Shown here piece by piece: positions 24,220 to 31,663 of a stretch of DNA of 48,645 nucleotides. The DNA lies in NCBI GenBank assembly GCA_017468425.1, contig JAFUIO010000007.1, forward strand, positions 1 to 48,645. The letters run 5' to 3'. A model generated the notes under the pieces. The model worked only from the letters and a program-made list of their open reading frames with translations. It was not told the DNA's origin and did no database searches. This DNA is from Clostridia bacterium (lineage in GTDB: Bacteria; Bacillota; Clostridia; Oscillospirales; Acutalibacteraceae). The position numbers and the translations under genes were made by a program. How positions within the stretch are numbered: position 1 is the stretch's first letter; every line of letters starts with the position of its first letter.

Positions 24220-25015
24220 ATTCGGCGGAGTATCATTAGAAGATATTATCAGCGCAGCAACAAATGATTTAAATGATGAACAGGGCAAATCAAAGCAGAC
24301 TTCTGACGGTGCAACAAAACTTTATTCAAGTCAGGATGGCACAAATAATGTGCCTGTAGCAGATAACGGTAATGAACCTGCAGGTGATGTGTGCAAGATG
24401 TGCGGAGCAGTTATGACAGGCGCTTTCTGCGGAATGTGCGGATGGTCTTCAAATAATGCAGATACCACTCCACAGGAATATTGTGAAAACTGCGGAGCAG
24501 TTATGACAGGCGCTTTTTGCCAGAATTGCGGTTATGGTGCATCTGTAGAATACTGTGAAAACTGCGGCACACCTATGCAGAATGGTGTTTGTCCCAACTG
24601 TGCAAGTGCAGTGCAGGAGTATTGTGAAAACTGCGGTGCGGTTATGACAGGCGGATTTTGTCAGAATTGCGGTTATGGTGCAGATGTGGAATACTGTGAA
24701 AATTGCGGTACACCTATGCAGAATGGTTATTGCCCGAACTGTTCAGGTGGCAGAACAACTTCAAAGCCAAAAACAGGTCTTATAACAGGTATTGCAGTTG
24801 CTGCAGTTGCAGTAATTGCGGCCATAGTAGTTGGTGTTATCGCATTGATTCCTAAAGAATGTGGTCTTTGCGGAGATGAATACAAAGGCTTTGCACATAA
24901 ATATAAAAATGATTTCGGTATTGTAGTGGAAGCTTGCCCCGAATGTTATGAAGATGTAAAAGCAATTTCAGATGGACTTGAAGAATTTGCTGATGAAGCG
25001 AAAGATCTCTTTTGA
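24212..25015 (+). CDS. Membrane protein with five tandem cytoplasmic zinc ribbons
   Basis: The 267-residue protein has a 60-residue polar N-terminus with several Thr and Ser. Five zinc ribbons follow (residues 61-177), each a CxxCG...CxxC unit, mostly CENCGAVMTG or CENCGTPMQNG. A transmembrane helix (188-213) comes next, and then a short outside segment with a sixth CxxC pair (C217/C220 and C242/C245). A 141-base unit covering two ribbons is directly duplicated (24479-24619 and 24620-24760), a recent internal expansion. ATG 24212 has AGGAAAGG 8 bases upstream. It overlaps the PP2C gene by 8 bases. Zinc ribbons of this kind act as protein docking modules; the partner is unknown. Confidence 0.75.
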   Translation: MDKFGGVSLEDIISAATNDLNDEQGKSKQTSDGATKLYSSQDGTNNVPVADNGNEPAGDVCKMCGAVMTGAFCGMCGWSSNNADTTPQEYCENCGAVMTGAFCQNCGYGASVEYCENCGTPMQNGVCPNCASAVQEYCENCGAVMTGGFCQNCGYGADVEYCENCGTPMQNGYCPNCSGGRTTSKPKTGLITGIAVAAVAVIAAIVVGVIALIPKECGLCGDEYKGFAHKYKNDFGIVVEACPECYEDVKAISDGLEEFADEAKDLF

Positions 25016-25070
25016 TTCTGCACAAATTATTAACCGATATAGATTCCGACAGAGGCTTTAAGAGGATAAA

Positions 25071-26354
25071 ATGGAAAATAACAATAAGAAAAAATTGAAT
25101 CTGAATGTTGATGAGTGGGTTGTTTCAAATCCCGTTAACGGAAAAAGTAATCAACCTGTTATCAGTAAAGCGAAGTCTCCTGTCGGACATTCTGCCCCGT
25201 CGGGAGGAGTTATTACCGATAGTAAAAAGAATATAAGCCGGCAGAACGATAATTCAAAACCAACAGTAAAAAAGAAAATGGATAGTCAAAAAAAGTGGAC
25301 AATCCTTCTTTTCGTTATTCTTATAATAGGTGCTTTGGTTTTGGGTATTGCTTTTCTTGATCAGAATTCTAAAAAAAGTATCACATATGATGTTGCAGGT
25401 CAGGCGGGGGAAAGTGAAGTGTATGAAGAAGCCGAAAAGGTTCAGGAATATCTTGATATGGTAAATGATGGTGAGGTAAAACCTGAAAAAATCAACAACG
25501 ATATTTTTTCTAACCTGAAAAACGGCAGTGTGATTCAGCTTGGTTCTTATCCTCAGGCAAAAGTTACCGATAAAGAGTTGATTTCAACACTTTCAGAAAT
25601 GGCAACAGACGAAGACTTTTTTACTGATTCTAACGATTACGAAGGCTATGGCACAATTGATGACGGAGCTTATAACGGCATATACGGAGAGGCGGATTTA
25701 TCAGGATCATACAGTTTTTGCGATGTGAAGTTATCCGACGGAAGAAAATTTCGCGGTGTTAAGCTTATGAGTTATCTGCCTGATTATACTGCGCGTGTTT
25801 CATCCGAAAATAATTCGCAGCAATTTAAAAACGGATATTTTACAGGAACAATGTATTGGTTTGAATATCAACCACTCAGATGGAGAGTGATTGATTCCTC
25901 GTCCGGCCTTCTGCTTTGTGAAAATGTAATTGACAGCGGTTGTTTCTACTATTACCTTGACCCGGGTGCGGGTATTATCGAAAGTGATTATGCTTCAAGT
26001 AATCTGAATTCCCGTCTTGGTATTATTTATTCAGATTCTCTGAATGAAAATGAAAAACAGCTTCTTGATGATAACGGATTTTTTGCTTTGAATGCTAAAG
26101 AGGCGTCAAATACAAAGCACGGTTTCAGCTTCTTTAAAGCGACAAAGGATATAGCAAGAAAAGCAACTGCAACCGATTATGCAAAATCAAGAGGTGTTTT
26201 TGTGGATAACAGCGGTTTTGCCTGGTGGTGGTTGAAAACAGATGTTAACGGCACAAAAGCTGATGTTGTGCATAGAGACGGAAGCATAACAGTGTATGAA
26301 AAAACAGGTACTGATATAGGAATACGTCCTGCAATCAGAATTAAAAAAGGTTGA
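25071..26354 (+). CDS. Single-pass membrane protein with an extracellular DUF6273-like domain
   Basis: The 427-residue protein has a polar cytoplasmic N-terminus (1-75) with a NVDEWVVSNP motif, one transmembrane helix (about 76-97) and a large outside domain. The domain has the DUF6273 pattern: GSYPQAKVTDKELI, WFEYQPLRWRVID with LLLCENVIDS, WWWLKTD and the terminal GIRPAIRIKKG. DUF6273 is frequent in surface proteins of gut Firmicutes and has no settled function. It may act as the sensing part of this operon. AAGAGGA lies before the ATG. Confidence 0.75.
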   Translation: MENNNKKKLNLNVDEWVVSNPVNGKSNQPVISKAKSPVGHSAPSGGVITDSKKNISRQNDNSKPTVKKKMDSQKKWTILLFVILIIGALVLGIAFLDQNSKKSITYDVAGQAGESEVYEEAEKVQEYLDMVNDGEVKPEKINNDIFSNLKNGSVIQLGSYPQAKVTDKELISTLSEMATDEDFFTDSNDYEGYGTIDDGAYNGIYGEADLSGSYSFCDVKLSDGRKFRGVKLMSYLPDYTARVSSENNSQQFKNGYFTGTMYWFEYQPLRWRVIDSSSGLLLCENVIDSGCFYYYLDPGAGIIESDYASSNLNSRLGIIYSDSLNENEKQLLDDNGFFALNAKEASNTKHGFSFFKATKDIARKATATDYAKSRGVFVDNSGFAWWWLKTDVNGTKADVVHRDGSITVYEKTGTDIGIRPAIRIKKG

Positions 26355-26360
26355 TATAAT

Positions 26361-26609
26361 ATGTCGGAAAAAAGTATATATGATAAAAAACGTGAAGTAA
26401 TGGTTCTTGATGAATCGCAGTGGAAGGTTGATTTCCCTGTGTATAGCAAAGTAACAGCAAGAACCGATGTTAAATCTGCTAATGCTGCAATGGGAAGTAA
26501 TTCTTCAGGCAGAGTTGCAAACAGCAAGCCGAAAATTGATGCGGATAATAAAGATGATAAAAAGAAAAAATTTTTCCGAGGATTACAATCGGTATTTAAA
26601 CGATTATAA
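26361..26609 (+). CDS. Small cytoplasmic companion protein of the kinase operon
   Basis: The 82-residue protein starts 6 bases after the DUF6273 gene, with AAAGG about 10 bases upstream. Its N-terminus has the stretch VMVLDESQWKVDFPVYSK, which resembles the NVDEWVVSNPV stretch at the N-terminus of the preceding protein (shared D-E-x(0-2)-W-x-V). The middle is Ser/Asn/Ala-rich and the end basic (KKKKFFRGLQSVFKRL), perhaps an amphipathic membrane-binding helix. I do not recognise a family. It is plausibly a phosphorylation substrate or adaptor. Confidence 0.6.
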   Translation: MSEKSIYDKKREVMVLDESQWKVDFPVYSKVTARTDVKSANAAMGSNSSGRVANSKPKIDADNKDDKKKKFFRGLQSVFKRL

Positions 26610-26662
26610 TTGCAGAAGTTATTGTAATGTTATTTCTGATAATGCAATACGGATATAAAAAT

Positions 26663-26699
26663 ACCGCATACAACGAAAAGTTGTATGCGGTTAACTTTT
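26663..26699. terminator. Bidirectional terminator between the kinase operon and yfcC
   Basis: An 11-bp stem CCGCATACAAC/GTTGTATGCGG with a GAAAA loop has a T-rich tail on the plus strand and T5 on the minus strand. Confidence 0.88.
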
Positions 26700-26703
26700 T
26701 GTT

Positions 26704-28107
26704 TTAATATCCTACTGCAAGTCCGAAAAGAAGAATTGCACTTGTAAGTATCAGGTTGAGAACCTGGAATTTCCAGCTGAATTTAAACCATTTGCCGTAG
26801 CTTGTATCAGCAAGACCGAGGCTGATTAAAAGGGCAGGGTTAGTGGGATAAAATACATTTGAGAATCCGTCACCACAAGCAAAAGCAACAACACAAAGCT
26901 GAGTTGAAATTCCGAAAATCTGTGCCATAGGAACAATAAGCGGAATAAGCATAAATGCTTTTGCAGAGCCTGAGGGGATGAAGAAATTCATAACCAGTAC
27001 AATAAGGTAAATGAACAATATTACGCTCCAACCGGGCATTGTTTCTGCAAGGCCCACTGCTTTGTGGAGAATTGTATCAAGCACCTGTGCCTCTTCAAGA
27101 GTGTATTTGATTGATGAAGCCATAAGAATCATCAGCACTGCAGGCAGAATGCTCACAACACCGCTCCATGATGTTTTGCCAAGGTCTTTGCCACTCATAC
27201 CTGAAACGAGTGTAGACACAATTCCTGCCGCAAGAAACATTACTGCAACGATAATCATTGTGTAATCCTGCAAAACAGTAATAAAACCTGATGAAAGCAC
27301 CAACAGAATTCCGAAGCCGAGAATTATAAGAAAGCATCTGAGGGCTTTATCTTTTTTAGGGTCAGTATCTGAAATTGTTTTCAGATGTGAATCAGAAATA
27401 GGTTTTTCGATTTTCTTTGCATATAAGCGTACGAAAATAAATAAGAGAGCGTAGATAAGTACAAATGAAAGCATTCTGAGCCATGCGCCCGAAAACATAG
27501 GAAGCCCTGCAAGCTGCTGCGCAACACCTACTGTGAAAGGATTGCATACGCCTGACGCAAAACCGCAACCTACTGCAAGAAGACTCATTGCAATGCCTGT
27601 AAGTGCGTCCCAACCTAAATTAATCGCCAGAGCTACAACTATGGGTACAAGGGGAACACATTCTTCAAAAGAGCCTATCATAGCACCGAGTGCCATAAAG
27701 AAAAGCATTATAACCGCCATAAGCCTGTATCTTACCGCACCGAAACGTTTTACTGTTTTTTCAAGCATATATTTCATAAGTCCGCATTTATCAAGACTCG
27801 TGAAAATACCGCCAATAACAAGCAGAAAGGCAATAACTGCAATCAGTGTTGTATTGCCTGATGCACCAAGCACAAGCATAGGTGACAGAATCCATTTCCA
27901 GAAAGGAATTCCGCCATCGGTGTAGGAAAATCCTTTAGCAATGTCGATTATCATATTTCCGTCTGCGTCGGGTATTCTTGCGTACTGTCCGCCGGGAACA
28001 AATATTGTAAGCAGGTAAGATGCTACCATAAGCACAAAAATAACAACAATTGCAGTTATAAAAGATTTGACGCTTATGTTTATTCCGCCTTTTTCTTTTT
28101 TACTCAT
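26704..28107 (-). CDS. yfcC: YfcC-family membrane transporter
   Basis: The 467-residue protein has about 12 hydrophobic helices and matches the YfcC family of DcuC-like carriers. Family-like segments are TIFVPGGQYAR near the N-terminus, GSFEECVPLVPIVVALA, GFASGVCNPFTVGVAQ and the C-terminal FIPSGSAKAFMLIPL and GDGFSNVFYPTNPALL. It probably moves a carboxylate, amino acid or peptide across the cytoplasmic membrane. It overlaps the M20 peptidase gene by 4 bases (ATGA), so the two are translationally coupled. The hydrolase may act on the transported compound. Confidence 0.82.
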   Translation of the reverse strand: MSKKEKGGINISVKSFITAIVVIFVLMVASYLLTIFVPGGQYARIPDADGNMIIDIAKGFSYTDGGIPFWKWILSPMLVLGASGNTTLIAVIAFLLVIGGIFTSLDKCGLMKYMLEKTVKRFGAVRYRLMAVIMLFFMALGAMIGSFEECVPLVPIVVALAINLGWDALTGIAMSLLAVGCGFASGVCNPFTVGVAQQLAGLPMFSGAWLRMLSFVLIYALLFIFVRLYAKKIEKPISDSHLKTISDTDPKKDKALRCFLIILGFGILLVLSSGFITVLQDYTMIIVAVMFLAAGIVSTLVSGMSGKDLGKTSWSGVVSILPAVLMILMASSIKYTLEEAQVLDTILHKAVGLAETMPGWSVILFIYLIVLVMNFFIPSGSAKAFMLIPLIVPMAQIFGISTQLCVVAFACGDGFSNVFYPTNPALLISLGLADTSYGKWFKFSWKFQVLNLILTSAILLFGLAVGY

Positions 28108-29423
28108 ACAGAAGCCTCCAATATATATTTATAGAATTCAACTGCTTTTGGTAAACAGGAAATATTCAGGTTTTCATCAAAACCATGAATACTGTCTAAC
28201 TGTTCATCGCTTACAAAGAAAGGCACAAAGCGAAGGCAGTTTTCGCTTATTCTGCTCATATATCTGCAGTCAGATGCGCCTGTCATAATGTAAGGTGACG
28301 TTTTCACATTCTCAAAAACGTGGTCTACTGCTTCTTCCACAAGACGGAATGCATCGCTGTGGTAATCGGAAATAGCAGAATCAAAACCGGGGTCGAGCAC
28401 TTCAGTTTCTATATCATATTTTTCGGCAAGTTTTTTTATTGCCTCAATACTGTTTTTACCGCCCTGATGGTGAGAGAAGCGCATATTTCCCACAATCCAA
28501 GCTTCATGGGGGAGCACATTTGCCATTTCAGAACCGCCTGCCATTGTGAAAGCAATAGTTGTTCTGAGCATCGCACCTGCAACAGAGGAAACCAAGGGCA
28601 TTACCCTGATAAGTAACGGCTTGAATATTTTTGCGTGGCCGAGAACAAATTTCAAAGGACCTGACATGCTTTCTGATAATCTTCTGAAAACTTCAATTAC
28701 TGTAGGTGAAAGTTCCGATTTGAAAAGTTTACTTTTTTCAACCTCAGCCATAAATTTGCCGAGTCTTACAAGAGGAGTGTTTTTACCGGGAGTTGATGCG
28801 TGACCGCCTGAAGAACGGGCGATAAATTTAATGTCAGCACAACCTTTTTCACCAACGCCTACTATTGCAAATTCGCCTTTTGCACCGCCGATAGGCTCTG
28901 AAAGTATCATTCCGCCTTCGTCAAGAACAAAAGAAAATTTAATGTTATTTTCGAGAAAATAATTTGAAATTGCATCAGCACCTGAACCGTCAGTTTCTTC
29001 GGTACAGGCAGATACAAAATAAGTATCCTGTTCAGGTGTGAAATTGTTTTCAATCAATTCTTCGGCGGCCTGAAGCATAGAAAAAAGTCCGCCCTTTGTG
29101 TCGAGAGTGCCTCTGCCGTAAATTTTTCCGTTATGAATTTCACCTGCAAAAGGCGGATAAGTCCATTTGCCCGTTGCTTCAACCACATCGTGATGATTCA
29201 TAAGCATAACAGGGGATTTGTCTGTCTTGCCTTTCCAACGCAGATAAAAACTTCCGTCAAAATCTTTGAATTCGCATACGGAAAAAAGATTCGGAAACAT
29301 TTCGCGGAGCGCATCGTGGAATACGTAAAATTTAGTTTTGTCAGTCTGATTATTTTCAGATATTGTTTCAACCTGAATCAGACGTGAAAGTTTTTCGCTG
29401 TAAACGTTTTCTTTGTTAATCAT
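28104..29423 (-). CDS. M20-family metallopeptidase (PM20D1/carboxypeptidase S-like)
   Basis: The 439-residue protein has the M20 zinc motifs: H78 in MNHHDVVE, D108 in GRGTLDTKGG, the catalytic pair E142-E143 in CTEETDG and an Asp/Glu site in LDEGG. The dimerisation domain and a late histidine (MRFSHHQGG) are visible. M20 members of this type hydrolyse dipeptides or N-acyl amino acids. There is no signal peptide, so it is cytoplasmic. It is first in an operon with yfcC, with a 4-base overlap. GAGAG precedes the ATG. Confidence 0.87.
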   Translation of the reverse strand: MINKENVYSEKLSRLIQVETISENNQTDKTKFYVFHDALREMFPNLFSVCEFKDFDGSFYLRWKGKTDKSPVMLMNHHDVVEATGKWTYPPFAGEIHNGKIYGRGTLDTKGGLFSMLQAAEELIENNFTPEQDTYFVSACTEETDGSGADAISNYFLENNIKFSFVLDEGGMILSEPIGGAKGEFAIVGVGEKGCADIKFIARSSGGHASTPGKNTPLVRLGKFMAEVEKSKLFKSELSPTVIEVFRRLSESMSGPLKFVLGHAKIFKPLLIRVMPLVSSVAGAMLRTTIAFTMAGGSEMANVLPHEAWIVGNMRFSHHQGGKNSIEAIKKLAEKYDIETEVLDPGFDSAISDYHSDAFRLVEEAVDHVFENVKTSPYIMTGASDCRYMSRISENCLRFVPFFVSDEQLDSIHGFDENLNISCLPKAVEFYKYILEASV

Positions 29424-29454
29424 AAAAACACTCTCACAATAAAAAATTCATAAT

Positions 29455-29483
29455 ATTATACCATATTGCATTTATGAAAACAA
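29455..29483 (-). promoter_or_regulatory. Promoter of the M20/yfcC operon
   Basis: On the minus strand, TTGTTT (29478-29483) and TATAAT (29455-29460) are 17 bases apart, with TGG before the -10 box. It starts immediately after the terminator of the upstream SGNH gene. Confidence 0.7.
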
Positions 29484-29485
29484 GT

Positions 29486-29516
29486 AGGACGGATTCATTT
29501 GTACTGAATCCGTCCT
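29486..29516 (-). terminator. Terminator after the SGNH/BNR operon
   Basis: A perfect 12-bp stem AGGACGGATTCA/TGAATCCGTCCT with a 7-base loop is followed on the minus strand by TACTTGTTTTC. Confidence 0.75.
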
Positions 29517-29535
29517 GATATTTTGCTGTTTATAA

Positions 29536-30189
29536 TTATTTGCTGTAATCAAAATCACATTTCTTAAGGAATTCTTTTGCCATAAGTGTTGCGCCTACCT
29601 GATTCGGATGAATTCTGTCCCAGGCGATATATGATGAATGGCGGATTTTGCAATAATCCTCATACATTTTCTGAAAATCAACAAAAATGCAACCGTATTT
29701 TTCAGCAAGTTTTTTGCAGATGAGTACGTATTCATCCATTCTTTTTCTCATCATATCCTCACGGAGCGGTTCCATAATGTAAGGAGTGAGAATGAAAATA
29801 CCTTTTACGTTATTTTTTACTCGTAAAATCATTTCTTCAACATTCTTTTCGTATTCATCGGGAAGTACGTGAGAGTCAGGCATAGCGGGGCAGTCAAACT
29901 GACGCCATACATCGTTAATGCCTATGCAGATTGAAACCCAGTCAGGCTTGAGTTCAACCACATCGCGGTCAAAACGTGCAAGCAAATCGCGGCTTGTGTT
30001 GCCTGAAATACCTGAGTTTGTGATACGCACCTTTGTTTCGGGATAGTAAACTGCAAGCATATTTTCTATTACTCTTACATAACTTCTGCCCACATTGTCA
30101 AAAAGACCTTCACCAACAGGGTTTTCGCTTCCCATATCTGTTACGGAATCTCCTGCGAAGATAATTCTGTCCATATTTTCAAAAATCAT
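29536..30189 (-). CDS. SGNH/GDSL-family hydrolase (probable carbohydrate esterase)
   Basis: The 217-residue protein has all four SGNH blocks: FAGDSVTDMG with the nucleophile S15, SGISGNTSRDLL, CIGINDVWRQF and a C-terminal DRIHPNQVG holding the catalytic Asp and His. Such enzymes remove acetyl or acyl groups from sugars. There is no signal peptide. It lies 4 bases after the BNR gene, which suggests joint work on acetylated sialic acids or similar host glycans. GAGGTG lies 5 bases before the ATG. Confidence 0.88.
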   Translation of the reverse strand: MIFENMDRIIFAGDSVTDMGSENPVGEGLFDNVGRSYVRVIENMLAVYYPETKVRITNSGISGNTSRDLLARFDRDVVELKPDWVSICIGINDVWRQFDCPAMPDSHVLPDEYEKNVEEMILRVKNNVKGIFILTPYIMEPLREDMMRKRMDEYVLICKKLAEKYGCIFVDFQKMYEDYCKIRHSSYIAWDRIHPNQVGATLMAKEFLKKCDFDYSK

Positions 30190-30193
30190 TTTC

Positions 30194-31489
30194 TCACCTC
30201 ATAGCTGAATACAATTTGTCTGTGTCTTTAAGATTGATTCTTTTTGACACAATTGATGTTTTACGTTTTTGTTTGCCTTTATCTGTGTTGTATTTACCTT
30301 GTTCTTTTTCTTCTGTAGAGAATATTCCGTATGAAGAAGTGACTATTGTGCCGTCGGGAAGAACAACATTTCCACAGTAACCTGTGTCGGCATTTGCGGC
30401 AATTGCGGGTTTGTTCTGATTGTTGAGATATGTATGAGCGATTTTTATGCGATACTGACCTTCTGTGCCTTTCTTAAGGTCATCGTATGTGCCTACCCAG
30501 GCAACCCATCCTTCGGAATACCAGCTTCTCTTGATTTTGTCAGCGTTGTTTTTCTTGTAAGCTTTTTTATTCCTTTCAATTGAACGGAAGGTTATAAAAA
30601 GTCTGCCGTCAGGAGCGTAGTCGGCTTTGTGGCGTTCACCGTTAAGAGAAACAGGTGCTTCAACGGGCTCAGACCAGGTTTTTCCTTCATCACGCGAGAA
30701 AATAAGTAAGCTTGTGCAGGTTTTCTTGTTGCAGCGGGCAATAAGACAGATTTCGTCACCCTGACCCATATCAGAGCGGATTGCCTCAACTTCGCAGATT
30801 CCTGCATATTGCTCGTATTTGCGATATTTCTCAAGATATTTTTCAGGCTTTGACCAATGGTAATTTCCGTCTTTATCAAAAGTGAGAATTGTTTTGAAAT
30901 TTTCAAATTTGTTATTATGGAAAAGTCCCATCCACTTGTCAACAAATTTTCCGTTTTCCTTAAGCCTTGTAAGCGAAGCCATGGAAACAATCGGGACAGT
31001 GGGATAGTCAGAATTGTTATCGTAGAAAAGTCTGAATTCAGACCACGTTTCACCCTCATCTTCGCTGATTGAACAGTTGAAACCACCGGGAGTAGACATA
31101 TTCGGCCATTTGGGGTTGCCTGAAATAAGAATCAGTTTTTCTTTGCCGTCTGTAAATTGTAAGCGGTAAACTGTGGGGGTTTCAAGAGATTTTTCCCAGG
31201 AAACGGGCGGATTTTTGATTTCTTCCGTATATGAATTACCGCCGTCTGCGGAAATTTTTGAAATAATTCTGCCTTTTCCGTGCCCTTCGGGATAGAAAGT
31301 GAGAATTTTTCCGTTGTTCAGAAGAACAGAATCGGGATGACCGAGATATGCAGATGAATCGTCAACAACCGCGTGGTGATAAAGATAGTCAAGCTCATCA
31401 GGTGTATTTTCAGGCTTTACTGCAAGGTCTATCTGAGGAATTGAATAATAGGGAATCTTTTTTTTGAAAGGTTTTCCGAACCAGAACAT
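30194..31489 (-). CDS. BNR-repeat sialidase-like protein
   Basis: The 431-residue beta-propeller protein carries Asp-box (BNR) motifs such as SEDEGETWS and SRDEGKTWS, and a degenerate SADGGNSYT. These are typical of sialidases (GH33-like) and related glycosidases. Arginine and aspartate catalytic residues cannot be assigned securely. There is no signal peptide, so it may act inside the cell. I chose the ATG at 31489 because AAGGGTGAG lies 4 bases upstream. The longer in-frame start at 31540 overlaps the promoter. It is followed directly by an SGNH esterase gene. Confidence 0.78.
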   Translation of the reverse strand: MFWFGKPFKKKIPYYSIPQIDLAVKPENTPDELDYLYHHAVVDDSSAYLGHPDSVLLNNGKILTFYPEGHGKGRIISKISADGGNSYTEEIKNPPVSWEKSLETPTVYRLQFTDGKEKLILISGNPKWPNMSTPGGFNCSISEDEGETWSEFRLFYDNNSDYPTVPIVSMASLTRLKENGKFVDKWMGLFHNNKFENFKTILTFDKDGNYHWSKPEKYLEKYRKYEQYAGICEVEAIRSDMGQGDEICLIARCNKKTCTSLLIFSRDEGKTWSEPVEAPVSLNGERHKADYAPDGRLFITFRSIERNKKAYKKNNADKIKRSWYSEGWVAWVGTYDDLKKGTEGQYRIKIAHTYLNNQNKPAIAANADTGYCGNVVLPDGTIVTSSYGIFSTEEKEQGKYNTDKGKQKRKTSIVSKRINLKDTDKLYSAMR

Positions 31490-31518
31490 AAATCTCACCC
31501 TTAACAAATATTTTTTAC

Positions 31519-31547
31519 AGTATATCACATATTTTTTCAATAATCAA
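31519..31547 (-). promoter_or_regulatory. Promoter of the BNR/SGNH operon
   Basis: On the minus strand, TTGATT (31542-31547) and TATACT (31519-31524) are 17 bases apart, with TGA before the -10 box. Confidence 0.65.
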
Positions 31548-31604
31548 CCGAAGTATGGTTTATAAAAATTTAAAAATATCTTATAATATTTTTCTTTTTA
31601 AAAA

Positions 31605-31633
31605 TTGACTTTTATATTTTTATGTGATAAATT
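31605..31633 (+). promoter_or_regulatory. Promoter of the histidine kinase gene
   Basis: TTGACT (31605-31610) and TAAATT (31628-31633) are 17 bases apart, with TGA before the weak -10 box. Confidence 0.5.
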
Positions 31634-31663
31634 TAATTTATGTTTTTGCACACGGAGGCTAAA

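Noticed and set aside
23904..24236. A 110-codon minus-strand frame opposite the PP2C tail
   Set aside because: It is the antisense of low-complexity Thr/Glu codons (Val/Ser-rich), with no ribosome-binding site.
24400..24760. Direct repeats that might suggest a CRISPR or other repeat array
   Set aside because: They are in-frame zinc-ribbon codons of a single protein, with no spacer pattern.
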